A stretch of DNA of 64,000 nucleotides from NCBI RefSeq assembly GCF_900101865.1, contig NZ_FNAH01000002.1:496001-560000 (forward strand), given 5' to 3'. The stretch is from Paracoccus isoporae (GTDB taxonomy: Bacteria > Pseudomonadota > Alphaproteobacteria > Rhodobacterales > Rhodobacteraceae). Numbering within the stretch: the stretch's first letter is position 1; each line of letters opens with the position of its first letter. The position numbers and the translations under genes were made by a program. The notes beneath the pieces are model-generated. The model was given only the letters and a program-made list of their open reading frames with translations. It was not told the origin of the DNA and ran no database searches. Shown piece after piece: positions 46,953 to 56,111 of this stretch.

Positions 46953-47120
46953 AGTGGGGCAGCGTCCGACCGCGGGGGGACACTGGCGGCCGCGCCGCGT
47001 TGCACTTAATGGCGCATCCCCGCTGCACGGATGTTCGGCGCGGACCGGCGCCGAAGTGGCCGCCCTTGGGGGCGGTCGGACGCTGGCCCGGCGGGGCTGC
47101 GCCCCTTGTTCCGGGCCGGG
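46953..47120 (+). repeat. Structured 167-bp repeat, copy D
   Basis: A 168-bp member. Stem I has one mismatch and stem Ib is perfect. Stem II is AGTGGCC/GGACGCT (47055-47061/47078-47084) with one wobble and one mismatch, so this copy may be decaying. Hairpin IIIa GGGGC/GCCCC (47093-47105) and outer stem III GGCCCGG/CCGGGCC (47085-47091/47111-47117) are perfect. Confidence 0.85.
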
Positions 47121-47157
47121 TGCTGCGGCGATGCGGGTTGCGGGGTGTGGCGGGCGG

Positions 47158-47928
47158 TTATTCCTCGGCGTCCTGCGGCATGAACCCGTCGCGATTGCCT
47201 TTGAACCCCTGCGCCACAACGAATTTCTCCGACGAATCCGAGCGCGAGGCGGGCGGTTTCACATTCGCCACCTTGTCGAAATTCTGCTTGAGCATGGTCT
47301 GCAAAGACTGCTCCGCCCCGCCCGCCAGGACCTTGGCCACGAAGGTTCCGCCCGGCGAGAGCACGTCGAAGGCCAGCTGTGCCGCCGCCTCGACCAAGGC
47401 CACGATGCGCAGATGGTCGGTGCCTTTGTGGCCCGAGGAGGAGGCGGCCATGTCGGACATGACCACATCGGCCTCACCCCCCAGCCAGGCCTTGACCTTG
47501 TCGTCGGCGCCGTCTTCGAGGAAGTCGAGCACATGGATCTCGGCGCCGGGGATCGGATCGACCTCTTGCAGATCGACGCCAATGATGCGGCCCTGCGCCT
47601 TGCCCTGTTTCTCGCCTAACGCGTTGATGCGCGGCACCGCCACCTGGCACCAGCCGCCCGGCGCGCAGCCCAGATCGACCACGCGGGCGCCGGGCACGAG
47701 AAAGCGGTATTTATCGTCCAGCTCCAGGATCTTGTAGGCGGCGCGGCCGCGATAGCCCTCGCGCTTGGCGCGCTGCACGTAGGGGTCGTTCAACTGCCGC
47801 TCCAGCCAGAGCGTCGAGCTGAGCTTGCGGCCCTTGGCGGATTTCACCCGCACCCGCAGATCGCGCTGCCCCCGCCCCGAGGATTTGCGTTCGCGCGGAC
47901 CCTTCACCCCGCCGGGCTTCTTCGCCAT
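47158..47928 (-). CDS. rlmE: 23S rRNA (uridine-2552-2'-O)-methyltransferase
   Basis: RlmE/FtsJ (256 residues) methylates U2552 of 23S rRNA with SAM. The SAM motif DLGCAPGGW and the catalytic K-D-K-E residues ([28 protein letters not shown]) are visible; a basic N-terminal extension of about 35 residues precedes the domain. It shares one base with the upstream ppx gene (TGATG). Confidence 0.94.
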   Translation of the reverse strand: MAKKPGGVKGPRERKSSGRGQRDLRVRVKSAKGRKLSSTLWLERQLNDPYVQRAKREGYRGRAAYKILELDDKYRFLVPGARVVDLGCAPGGWCQVAVPRINALGEKQGKAQGRIIGVDLQEVDPIPGAEIHVLDFLEDGADDKVKAWLGGEADVVMSDMAASSSGHKGTDHLRIVALVEAAAQLAFDVLSPGGTFVAKVLAGGAEQSLQTMLKQNFDKVANVKPPASRSDSSEKFVVAQGFKGNRDGFMPQDAEE

Positions 47929-49049
47929 CAGGCCACTCCGTTCAGTTCGTCATCGGTGATGGCGCCGTCGCGCACCATCTGGGCATAGAGCAGCCCCTCG
48001 CGCAGCCCGCGATCCGCGACCGAGAGCCGCCGCGTCGGCCAGATCCGCATCAATGTCTGCAGGATCGCCGCGCCGGACATGATGAGCGCGTGACGCTCTC
48101 GCCCGATCCGGGGATCGGCGCGGCGGCCTTCGGGGCCGAGCGACAGGTAGTTGCGGATCACCGCATCGATCTGGGCCGAGGTCATGGTCAGCCCGTCCAC
48201 CTTGGTCCGGTCATAGCGCTTCAGCCCGAGATGGCTGGCCGCCACCGTCGTCACCGTCCCCGAGGTGCCGATGATCTGGAAGCCGCGTTCCGGCGCGCCC
48301 TGCGCATAAGGGGCGAAATCGGCCAGCATCTCCTCGAAATACCAGCTCATCAGCGCGAAGCGGCCGGGATCGTCGGTGACGTCCGAAAACTGGTCGCGCA
48401 GCGTCGCCACGCCGAGCGGCACGCTGATCCAGTCCACCACCCGCGCGCCGCCGGATTGCGACGGCTTGAAGCTGCTGCCGAGTTTCATGATGGCGCGGGA
48501 GCGTTCGCGCGGCTCCACCTCGCCCAGATCGATCCAGACCAGCTCGGTCGAGCCGCCGCCGATATCGACCACCAGAAGCTGCTCGGTGCGCTGATTGACC
48601 AGAGGCGCGCAGGAGATCACGGCCAGCCGCGCCTCCTCCTCGGCCCCAATCACCTCGATCGGCAGGCCGGTCTCGCGCCGGATCAGCCGCATGAAGTCGC
48701 GGCTGTTGCGCGCCCGGCGGCAGGCTTCGGTCGCCACCAGCCGCATGTTGCGCACCTTGTGCTGATCCAGCTTGCGCCGGCAGACCTGCAGCGCATGCAC
48801 GGTCCGCGACATCGACGCGCGCGACAGCCGCCCCGATGCCTCGAGCCCGTGACCGAGCTGCACCGGCTTGGAGAAGCTGTCGACAACCTGGAACTGACTG
48901 CCCGTCGGACGGGCGATCAGCATCCTACAACTATTTGTTCCCAAATCCAAAGCGGCATAAAGCGGCCCGGATTCGGACTGGCGGGTGCCTGACGGCTCAA
49001 CCGATTGTTTCGGGAACGCGTCCGCACCCGCAGGACGCCTGGGCGCCAT
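47928..49049 (-). CDS. Ppx/GppA-family phosphatase
   Basis: The 373-residue exopolyphosphatase/guanosine pentaphosphatase family protein has ASKHA phosphate loops [12 protein letters not shown] and [11 protein letters not shown]. It should act on polyphosphate or pppGpp in the stringent response. The start at 49049 has GAGGG upstream. The C-terminal HD domain of long Ppx proteins is absent. It is coupled to rlmE. Confidence 0.92.
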   Translation of the reverse strand: MAPRRPAGADAFPKQSVEPSGTRQSESGPLYAALDLGTNSCRMLIARPTGSQFQVVDSFSKPVQLGHGLEASGRLSRASMSRTVHALQVCRRKLDQHKVRNMRLVATEACRRARNSRDFMRLIRRETGLPIEVIGAEEEARLAVISCAPLVNQRTEQLLVVDIGGGSTELVWIDLGEVEPRERSRAIMKLGSSFKPSQSGGARVVDWISVPLGVATLRDQFSDVTDDPGRFALMSWYFEEMLADFAPYAQGAPERGFQIIGTSGTVTTVAASHLGLKRYDRTKVDGLTMTSAQIDAVIRNYLSLGPEGRRADPRIGRERHALIMSGAAILQTLMRIWPTRRLSVADRGLREGLLYAQMVRDGAITDDELNGVA

Positions 49050-49117
49050 GGTCACGCCCTCCGATATCAAGTTATCCTCAAGGTAGCGGGGCGGTGACGC
49101 CGGTTCAAGGGGAAGGC

Positions 49118-50275
49118 TCAGCCCTTCGCGTCGGAATCGCGCGCGATGGCGGCGACTGGATCGTCCTTTCCGGCGCCGAACAGGCCGGCCAACCCGCGCG
49201 AGACCAGATTGCCGACGCGGGGCCGGGGCTGGGCGATGAAGGGCAGCGGGCGGCACACCTCCATCGCGGCGATGCCGACGCGCGCGGTCAGCGCCCCGTT
49301 CACCACGCCTTCGCCGAAACGCCGCGACAGCTTGGCCAGCAGCCCGCCGCCTGCGACGGTGTGGATCAGGTCGTCGCCCGCCGCCACCGCGCCGGTGGCG
49401 ATCAGATGGGTCATCACCGTGCGCGCCAGCCGCCAGCCGCCGACCGCCCCGGCCCGCCCGCCATAGATCTCGGCCATGCGCCGGATCATCCGCAGATTGG
49501 CCAGAAGCGCCGCCGCCACATCCGCGAAGGTCAGCGGGATCAGCGCGGTGGCCGTGGCCACGGTCCGTGTCGCGGCCTCGATCTCGCGCCGCGCCTCCTG
49601 ATCGAGCGGGGCGAGAAGCTGGGTCTCGGCCAGCGTCAGCAGGGTCTGCGCATCGAGCGCGTCCGGCCCGCGCTCGGCCAGATTGGCCCGGCCCCATTCG
49701 GCCTCGCGCCGCCCGGCATAGATCCGGTCGAGCTGGCGCACCACCTCGCGCGCGCCCGTGAGATCGGATTTCGACAGCGCCAGCCCCGCCTCGCGATGGA
49801 TCTGGTCGATCTGGGCGAAGCGGCCCCAGGCGCGGTATTCGCGCCAGGCCATCGCCAGCACCGCGACCGTGAACAGCGCGAACAGCCCGACCCCGATCCA
49901 GCCCAGCACCGGCCAGCGATCCAGCAGCGCGGCGATATAGTTCAGCGCCGCCACCGACAGCAGGAAGGTCAGCAGCGCGGCCCCGGTATTGACGAAGAAC
50001 CGGGTCAGCGGCGACGGGCCGCGCCCGGCCAGCCGGGTCACCAGCTCCATCGTGCGGGGGCGCGGCATGGCGACGGGCGCGTCCTCGATCGGGGGCGCAT
50101 CGGCGGGGTTTGCGTGGGGCTGATCGCCGGTGCGGTCCTTTTCCCGCGCGCCGCGACGGGCGGATGCGTTCCGATCACCCTCGCCGCGCTGCGAGTCCGG
50201 GCCGGGCGCGGCGCTGCCCTGCGCCGTGTCGCCCAGTTCGATCAGCACGGGGCCGGGGCGGCGTTTCTCACTCAC
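49118..50275 (-). CDS. YcjF-family membrane protein (TIGR01620)
   Basis: The 385-residue protein has a charged, disordered N-terminus (to about 80), two membrane segments (about 90-145) and the DUF697-like C-terminal region (LIPLTFADVAAALLANLRMIRRMAEIYGGR). It pairs with the YcjX-type GTPase gene by a 4-bp overlap, as in E. coli ycjX-ycjF. Its function is unknown; membrane stress is suspected. Confidence 0.88.
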   Translation of the reverse strand: MSEKRRPGPVLIELGDTAQGSAAPGPDSQRGEGDRNASARRGAREKDRTGDQPHANPADAPPIEDAPVAMPRPRTMELVTRLAGRGPSPLTRFFVNTGAALLTFLLSVAALNYIAALLDRWPVLGWIGVGLFALFTVAVLAMAWREYRAWGRFAQIDQIHREAGLALSKSDLTGAREVVRQLDRIYAGRREAEWGRANLAERGPDALDAQTLLTLAETQLLAPLDQEARREIEAATRTVATATALIPLTFADVAAALLANLRMIRRMAEIYGGRAGAVGGWRLARTVMTHLIATGAVAAGDDLIHTVAGGGLLAKLSRRFGEGVVNGALTARVGIAAMEVCRPLPFIAQPRPRVGNLVSRGLAGLFGAGKDDPVAAIARDSDAKG

Positions 50276-51651
50276 AGGCGATCTCCGATCAGGAATTCGG
50301 CGGCGCGGTCCAGCCTTATATGGGGCGGGCCGTCACCGGGTCGTGCCGTGTCGGCGGCGGGGCGGAAATTCATCACCGCGTAATCGCCATCCAGCCATTC
50401 GCTTTGCCCCTGCCGCGCCGGTGTCAGCAGCGCGGCCGGATCCTCGGGCAGCTCACCGGGATAAAAGGCCGCGCGCCGCCCGTCCATCAGCGTGCCGCGC
50501 ACGGCGGGCAGTTCCTCGCCATCCTGCTTGATGACGTCTTCTGTCGTGGCGCGCAGTGCGGCAATCGCCATCGCCTCGGTCCGGGCACCGGCGAAATCGG
50601 CGCGGTCGCGGGCCTCGCGCAACAGCGCGGTGACGATATGGGTCAGGCGCTGATGCTGGGAATGGTGCAGATGGTCGGCCTTAGTCGCGGCGAACAGGAT
50701 CCGGTCCACCCGGCGCAGCCCGAGCAACTGCGCCAGCCAGCCCGCGCGGCCGGGGTTGAAGGCGGACAGGATGTCGGCCATCGCCCGGCGCAGATCCTCG
50801 AGCGCCTGCGGCCCGGCATGGATCGCGCCCAGCACATCGGCCAGCACCACCTGGCGGTCGATCCGGGCGAAGTGATCGCGGAAGAACGGCTTCACGATGC
50901 GCGACTTGTAGGCGTCATAGCGGCGGGCGAATTCCCGGCGCAGCGGCGATTTCCCATCCGATGGCGGCAGCGGCGCGAAGGTCAGCGCGGGCGATCCCGC
51001 CATCTCTCCGGGCAGGATGAAGCGCCCCGGCGTGCAATCGGAAAAACCGGCCTCGCGCGCGGCGTTCAGATGCGCGGTGTAGCTGGCGGCGAGGCGCTGC
51101 GCCGTCGCCTCGCTGAATTTCGCGGAGAGATCCACCTCGTTGAGCGCGGCGAGATAATCCGGCGCGCCGGGGCGGCCGGTCATGCGCGTCATCACCTCCT
51201 GCGACCAGTCGTCGAAGCTGCGCTCCATAAGGCGCAGATCCAGCAACCATTCGCCGGGATAATCCACGATGTCGAGATGCACGGTCTGCTGGCCGCGCAA
51301 GCCGCCCAGCATGCCGCGCGGCTGCACGCGCAGCGACAGGCGAAGCTGCGAGATATGGCGCGTGCCCTCGGGCCAATACGGCTGCGGCCCGGTCAGGGCG
51401 GCCAGATGCCGCTCGAACTCGAATCGCGGCACGGTGTCGTCGGGCTGGGGTTGCAGCCAGGCGGCCTTGATCGAGCCGTCGGCGGCGGCGCGCAGCGCGG
51501 TCATCCGGCCGCGATCCATCAGATTGGCGACGAGCGAGGTGATGAACACGGTCTTGCCCGCCCGACTGAGGCCCGTCACGCCCAGCCGGATCACCGGATC
51601 GCCCATGCCGATGCCGCGCATCAGCCCGTCAGTGAAATCGGATAATCCCAT
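50272..51651 (-). CDS. YcjX-family GTPase-like protein
   Basis: The 459-residue DUF463/YcjX protein has P-loop GLSRAGKTVFITSL near the N-terminus and HLDIVDYPGEWLLDL as the switch-like block; ATKADHLHHSQH supplies the TKAD guanine-type motif. It probably works with the YcjF membrane partner encoded next to it. It is divergent from hrpB across 125 bp. Confidence 0.9.
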   Translation of the reverse strand: MGLSDFTDGLMRGIGMGDPVIRLGVTGLSRAGKTVFITSLVANLMDRGRMTALRAAADGSIKAAWLQPQPDDTVPRFEFERHLAALTGPQPYWPEGTRHISQLRLSLRVQPRGMLGGLRGQQTVHLDIVDYPGEWLLDLRLMERSFDDWSQEVMTRMTGRPGAPDYLAALNEVDLSAKFSEATAQRLAASYTAHLNAAREAGFSDCTPGRFILPGEMAGSPALTFAPLPPSDGKSPLRREFARRYDAYKSRIVKPFFRDHFARIDRQVVLADVLGAIHAGPQALEDLRRAMADILSAFNPGRAGWLAQLLGLRRVDRILFAATKADHLHHSQHQRLTHIVTALLREARDRADFAGARTEAMAIAALRATTEDVIKQDGEELPAVRGTLMDGRRAAFYPGELPEDPAALLTPARQGQSEWLDGDYAVMNFRPAADTARPGDGPPHIRLDRAAEFLIGDRL

Positions 51652-51776
51652 CTGCCCGCCATATGTTTCCGGGATAACCCCTTGCCCCGGCGCAGGGTTT
51701 CATATCGGGCGCGAAGTCGCCCGGTTCAAGCATTTCCCGCTGGCCGCGCCCTGCGTGACGGGCGATAAGGCGGGCC

Positions 51777-54179
51777 ATGCCGGACCGTTTGCCCATTGAC
51801 GACGCCCTGCCTGCGCTGTGCCGCGCGATGGCGGATCATGGCCGCGCCGTGCTGGTGGCGCCCCCCGGCGCCGGCAAGACGACGCGGGTGCCGCTGGCGC
51901 TGATGGATCGGATCGGCGGCCGGATCGTGATGCTGGAGCCGCGCCGACTGGCCGCGCGCGCCGCCGCCGAGCGGCTGGCCGAGGGGCTGGGGCAGCGGCC
52001 GGGCGAGGATGTGGGGTTCCGCATCCGCGGCGAGGCGGTGCCGGGGCGGCGCATCGAGGTGGTGACCGAAGGCATTCTGACCCGGATGCTGCAATCGGAC
52101 CCGTCGCTGGAGGGCGTGGGCTGCGTCATCTTCGACGAGTTCCACGAGCGCAGCCTGAATGCCGATCTGGGCCTTGCGCTCGTCTGGGAATCGCGCGGCG
52201 CGCTGCGGGACGATCTGGCGCTGCTGGTGATGTCGGCGACGCTGGATGCGGGGCCGGTCGCGGCGTTGCTGGACGATGCGCCGGTGATCGAGAGCTTGGG
52301 CCGCGCTTTCCCGGTCGAGACGCGCTATCTGCCACGCCCTTTGCCCGCGCAGGCGCGGTTCGATCTGGAGGCCGCGCGTCTGATCGCCGAGGCCGAGGCC
52401 GAGACGCGCGACGATCCCGGCGGCACCATCCTGGCCTTCCTGCCCGGCGAGGGCGAGATCCGGCGCGTCGCGGCGCGCCTCGCCGATCTGCCGGTGGAGA
52501 TCGTGCCGCTTTACGGGGCCATGGATTTCAAGGCGCAGCGCGCGGCGCTGTCCCCGCCCGGTGCGGTGCGGCGCATCGTGCTGGCCACGGCAATTGCGGA
52601 AACCTCGCTGACCATTCCCGGCGTGCGGGTGGTGGTGGATGGCGGCCGCGCGCGGCGGGCGCGCTTCGATCCCGGCACCGGCATGTCGCGGCTGGTGACG
52701 GAACGCGTCAGCCGCGCCGAGGCCGAACAGCGCCGGGGCCGCGCGGGTCGGGTGGCGCCGGGGATCAGCTACCGCATGTGGGCGCGGGCCGAAGAAGGCG
52801 CTTTGCCCGAATTCGCCCCGCCCGAGATCGCGGTGGCGGATCTGAGCGGGCTGGCGCTGGAACTGGCGAATTGGGGCAGTGACGGGTCCGATCTGGCCTT
52901 TCTGACCCCGCCGCCAGACGCTGCGATGGGTGAGGCGCGAGCCTTGCTGCGCGATCTGGGGGCGCTTGATGCGCAGGATCGGATCACCGCGCATGGCCGG
53001 GCGCTTGCCGCGCTGCCGGTTCATCCGCGCCTCGCCCATATGCTGGCGGTGGCAGGGCGGCAGGCAGCGGAACTCGCGGCGCTGATCGGGGATCGTGATC
53101 CGCTGCGTGACGCAGGCGCGGATCTGGCGCTGCGGCTGCGCGCGCTGCGGGACCCCGCGCGGCACGACAAGGCGCGCGGCGCGTTGGAGCGGGTGCGGCA
53201 GGAGGCCGGGCGGCTGCGGCGGATGGTGCGCGACCGCCCCGAGATGTCACCGGGCGCGATGGCCGCACACGCCTATCCCGACCGGATCGGGCTGCGGCGG
53301 GCGGGGGAGCAGCCGCGCTATCTGCTCTCCGGCGGGCGCGGCGCGGTTCTGGCGGAGGGCGACACGCTGGCAGCGGAACGGCTGATCGTGGTGACCGATC
53401 TGGACGGGGCGGGACGCGAATCGCGCATCCGTCTGGCGCTGCCGGTCAGCGAGGCGGAGTTGCGCGCGCTGTTCGCGGACCGGATCGAGACGGTGGAGGC
53501 GGTGGAATGGGACGCAAGGCAGGGCCGCATCCTGGCCCGGCTGCGCGAGAGGCTGGGGGCGCTCACGCTGTCGGAGCGCAATCTGGATGCGCCGGATGAG
53601 GGCGCAATCGCGCAGGCGGCATGGGACGGGGTCCGGGCCGAGGGGCTGTTCTGGACGGCGAAGGCCGCGCGTCTGAGGGCGCGAATCGCGCTGTTGCAGG
53701 ACGGGCCGGATGTCTCGGACGCGGCCTTGCTGGCGGATGGAGATTGGCTGATGCCGTTTCTCGGGCGGGTGCGCCATCGCGGCGATCTGCGCGGGCTCGA
53801 TCTGACCCAGCCGCTGCTGAACCTGCTCGGATGGGAGGGGCAGCAGGCGCTGAACCTTCTGGCACCGGCGCATTTCACCACGCCCCTTGGCCGTCAGGTG
53901 CCGATTGATTACGACGCCGAAACGCCCTCCATCTCGCTGCGCCTGCAGGAGTTGTTCGGTGTCACCACCCATCCGGTGGTCGGGGGGCAGGCGCTGCGCA
54001 TCACCCTGCTGTCGCCGGGGCAGAAACCCATCGCGGTGACCACCGATCTGCCGGGGTTCTGGGCCGGTTCCTATGCCGAGGTGCGCAAGGAGATGCGCGG
54101 GCGCTATCCCAAGCATCCCTGGCCCGAGGATCCGACCGAGGCCGACCCGACGCTGCGGGCCAAGCCGCGCGGGCGGTGA
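51777..54179 (+). CDS. hrpB: ATP-dependent helicase HrpB
   Basis: The 800-residue DEAH-type RNA helicase has motif I APPGAGKTTRVP, motif II DEFH (VIFDEFHERS), motif III SAT and motif VI QRRGRAGR, then helicase-associated and the HrpB-specific C-terminal domain ending in the typical GSYAEVRKEMRGRYPKHPWPEDP block. The biological role in bacteria is poorly defined. It is monocistronic. Confidence 0.95.
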   Translation: MPDRLPIDDALPALCRAMADHGRAVLVAPPGAGKTTRVPLALMDRIGGRIVMLEPRRLAARAAAERLAEGLGQRPGEDVGFRIRGEAVPGRRIEVVTEGILTRMLQSDPSLEGVGCVIFDEFHERSLNADLGLALVWESRGALRDDLALLVMSATLDAGPVAALLDDAPVIESLGRAFPVETRYLPRPLPAQARFDLEAARLIAEAEAETRDDPGGTILAFLPGEGEIRRVAARLADLPVEIVPLYGAMDFKAQRAALSPPGAVRRIVLATAIAETSLTIPGVRVVVDGGRARRARFDPGTGMSRLVTERVSRAEAEQRRGRAGRVAPGISYRMWARAEEGALPEFAPPEIAVADLSGLALELANWGSDGSDLAFLTPPPDAAMGEARALLRDLGALDAQDRITAHGRALAALPVHPRLAHMLAVAGRQAAELAALIGDRDPLRDAGADLALRLRALRDPARHDKARGALERVRQEAGRLRRMVRDRPEMSPGAMAAHAYPDRIGLRRAGEQPRYLLSGGRGAVLAEGDTLAAERLIVVTDLDGAGRESRIRLALPVSEAELRALFADRIETVEAVEWDARQGRILARLRERLGALTLSERNLDAPDEGAIAQAAWDGVRAEGLFWTAKAARLRARIALLQDGPDVSDAALLADGDWLMPFLGRVRHRGDLRGLDLTQPLLNLLGWEGQQALNLLAPAHFTTPLGRQVPIDYDAETPSISLRLQELFGVTTHPVVGGQALRITLLSPGQKPIAVTTDLPGFWAGSYAEVRKEMRGRYPKHPWPEDPTEADPTLRAKPRGR

Positions 54180-54208
54180 CTGAACCCGAGGCGCGGCGGC
54201 ACAGCCAT

Positions 54209-54270
54209 CCCGCCCGGCGGCCACACCGGGCAGCGCCCGACCCGCCCCCCAGGGCGGGCGCTTCTCGCCC
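54209..54270 (-). repeat. Structured repeat, partial copy E1
   Basis: Minus-oriented remnant in the 317-bp gap between convergent hrpB and ftsY. Stem II is AGCGCCC/GGGCGCT (54232-54238/54256-54262 on the plus strand), perfect, with C-G at the middle pair. Outer stem III is GCCCGG/CCGGGC (54212-54217/54226-54231). The 5' part is not recognisable. Confidence 0.65.
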
Positions 54271-54363
54271 ACCCTCGGGCCGGGCGCTGCCCTCCGCTCT
54301 GCTGACTGACAGATGACGCATTTTTCCGGTCCGGCAGTGGCAGGCCCTGTTCGCAGGGCTATG

Positions 54364-54434
54364 TGAGTGGCCGCCCTGGGGGGCGGTCGGCCGCTGGCCC
54401 GGCGGCGCGTGCCGCGCCTTGTTCCGGGGCCGGG
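54364..54434 (+). repeat. Structured repeat, partial copy E2
   Basis: Plus-oriented remnant opposing E1. Stem II is AGTGGCC/GGCCGCT (54366-54372/54389-54395, one G-T). Hairpin IIIa is GGCGCG-TGC-CGCGCC (54404-54418), perfect although its bases differ from GGGGC/GCCCC of other copies. Nothing else is seen in 54271-54363 or 54435-54496. Confidence 0.7.
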
Positions 54435-54496
54435 CATTTCGGCAGGCGTGAAGCCTGTGTTCGGGGCTTGATCCAGACGCCGGAAGCTGCGCCGCC

Positions 54497-55756
54497 CTAC
54501 AGCCCCACGAGCGCGCGCGCGAAATCCTCGGGCTCGAAGGCGTCGAGATCGTCGATCTGCTCGCCCACGCCGATCGCATGGATGGGCAGGCCGAACTTGT
54601 CGGCAAGCGCCACCAGAACCCCGCCCCGCGCCGTGCCGTCGAGCTTGGTCATCACCAGCCCCGACACATCGGCCAGCTTGCGGAACGTCTCCACCTGCGA
54701 CAGCGCGTTCTGCCCGGTCGTCGCGTCCAGCACCAGCAGGGTGTTATGCGGCGCGGAGGGATCTTTCTTGCGGATCACGCGGACGATCTTGGCCAGCTCC
54801 TCCATCAGATCGGCGCGGTTCTGCAACCGGCCCGCCGTGTCGATCATCAGCAGGTCCGCGCCTTCGGCCTCGGCCCGCGTCATGGCGTCGAAGGCGAGGC
54901 TTGCCGGGTCCGAGCCTTCTGGCGCGGTCATCACCGGCACGCCCGCCCGCTGCCCCCAGACCTGCAACTGCTCGACCGCCGCGGCGCGGAACGTGTCGCC
55001 CGCCGCGATCACCACATTCTTGCCCGCGGCGCGGAACTGGCTGGCCAGCTTGCCGATGGTCGTGGTCTTGCCCGAGCCGTTCACCCCAACCACCAGCACC
55101 ACCTGCGGGGTCTTCGGATAGAGCGGCAATGGTTGGGCCACCGGGGTCATGATCCGGGTGATTTCGCCCGCCAGCAGGGTCTTCAACTCGGTCGCGGAGA
55201 CGCGGCGGCCCATCCGGCCTTCGGCGATATTGGCGGTGACGCGCAGCGCGGTATCCACCCCCATATCGGCGGCGACGAGCGTATCCTCCAGTTCCTCCAG
55301 CATGTCGTCGTCAAGCTCGCGGCGCGGCTCGGCCGGGGCGGCTGGTTTCGTGCCGAACAGCCGCCCCATCAGGCCGGGACGGGCGGGTGCCGGATCGGCG
55401 GCGGCGGGAGGCGCGGGCTGCGGGATCGGCATCGGGCGCGGCGCAGATGCGGGCTGCGGAGCGGTCGGGGACGGCGCCGCAGCCTCAGGCGGTGCGGGCA
55501 GATTGCTGCGCGCGGTCGGCGACGCCGGGGCGGCATCAGGAGCGGGTTGCGGCGGGGATGGCGGTGCCGCGGGCGCCGGGGCGGGCGGCGCGGGCGGTTC
55601 CGGGGCGGCGGGCGCAGCCTGTGCCGCACGCGGCGGCGCATCATCGGCGGCGGGATCATCGCCCGGCGTGCCCTCGCCTACCAGATCGTCGAGCCCCTGC
55701 CCGATCTTCGAGGAGGATTTGGTCAGCCGCTCGCGCAGCTTGGAGAAAAACGACAT
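54497..55756 (-). CDS. ftsY: Signal recognition particle receptor FtsY
   Basis: FtsY (419 residues) docks SRP-ribosome complexes at the membrane. The NG domain has GVNGSGKTTTIGKLA, TFRAAAVEQL, DTAGR and TKLDGTARGG. The A domain is unusually Ala/Pro-rich (about 35-120) rather than simply acidic. ATG at 55756 is chosen (AGGA eight bases upstream); the ATG three codons earlier abuts it. Confidence 0.95.
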   Translation of the reverse strand: MSFFSKLRERLTKSSSKIGQGLDDLVGEGTPGDDPAADDAPPRAAQAAPAAPEPPAPPAPAPAAPPSPPQPAPDAAPASPTARSNLPAPPEAAAPSPTAPQPASAPRPMPIPQPAPPAAADPAPARPGLMGRLFGTKPAAPAEPRRELDDDMLEELEDTLVAADMGVDTALRVTANIAEGRMGRRVSATELKTLLAGEITRIMTPVAQPLPLYPKTPQVVLVVGVNGSGKTTTIGKLASQFRAAGKNVVIAAGDTFRAAAVEQLQVWGQRAGVPVMTAPEGSDPASLAFDAMTRAEAEGADLLMIDTAGRLQNRADLMEELAKIVRVIRKKDPSAPHNTLLVLDATTGQNALSQVETFRKLADVSGLVMTKLDGTARGGVLVALADKFGLPIHAIGVGEQIDDLDAFEPEDFARALVGL

Positions 55757-55844
55757 GCGGCCCATCCTGACAATTCGACCCGGACCCTAAGCCGTCGCCG
55801 GGCAAAGGAAAAGGGGCGCGGCCGGACAGGCGGCGCGCGCCGGT

Positions 55845-56081
55845 TCAGAAGGCCTTGAAGGTCATCGTGGTCAGCGTGCGCATGATGCCGTCAATGCCGA
55901 ACAGATTCTCGCTCAGATAGTGGCCGACATCCTCGTCCTCGGGGATATAGACCTTGGCCATCAGGTCGTAATCGCCGGAGGTGGAATACAGTTCCGACAC
56001 GATCTCGCGCTCATAGATGGCGTCGGCCACCGCGTAGGTCTGGCCGGGCACGCAGCGGAATTGCACGAAGACGGGACGCAT
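55845..56081 (-). CDS. Stand-alone Lrp/AsnC-type RAM domain protein
   Basis: The 78-residue protein consists only of the ligand-binding (RAM) domain of Lrp/AsnC regulators (VFVQFRCVPGQTYAVADAI, SGDYDLMAKVYI, GIMRTLTTMTFKAF) without the DNA-binding part. Such proteins form oligomers and may sense amino acids or modulate full-length Lrp. It is 31 bp downstream of the MATE gene on the same strand. Confidence 0.9.
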   Translation of the reverse strand: MRPVFVQFRCVPGQTYAVADAIYEREIVSELYSTSGDYDLMAKVYIPEDEDVGHYLSENLFGIDGIMRTLTTMTFKAF

Positions 56082-56111
56082 GGCTGGCTCCTGTTCAGCT
56101 TGGGGGAAAGA

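Larger units (their letters stand above)
46641..47120 (+). repeat. Tandem duplication, period about 252 bp
   Basis: In the 597-bp gap between convergent miaA and rlmE, GTGTCTTGGGTC recurs at 46641 and 46894 and GATGTTCGGCGCGG at 46778 and 47030, so a unit of about 252 bp holding the structured repeat plus flank is present twice, diverged. No credible gene lies in 46561-47157. Confidence 0.75.

Noticed and set aside
33895..47120. The repeat family as a CRISPR array or insertion sequence
   Set aside because: Copies are kilobases apart, about 167 bp long and in both orientations. There are no regular spacers, transposase genes, terminal inverted repeats or target duplications.
46588..47619. Open frames across the structured repeats in the miaA-rlmE gap
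   Set aside because: They run through repeat copies and antisense rlmE, differ in frame between copies and have no family. Similar Arg-rich frames appear in every copy, as expected from the repeat itself.
51652..51776. A sigma-32 promoter for ycjX, as in E. coli
   Set aside because: Only a weak TATGAAAC-like -35 was seen, with no acceptable -10 at the right distance.
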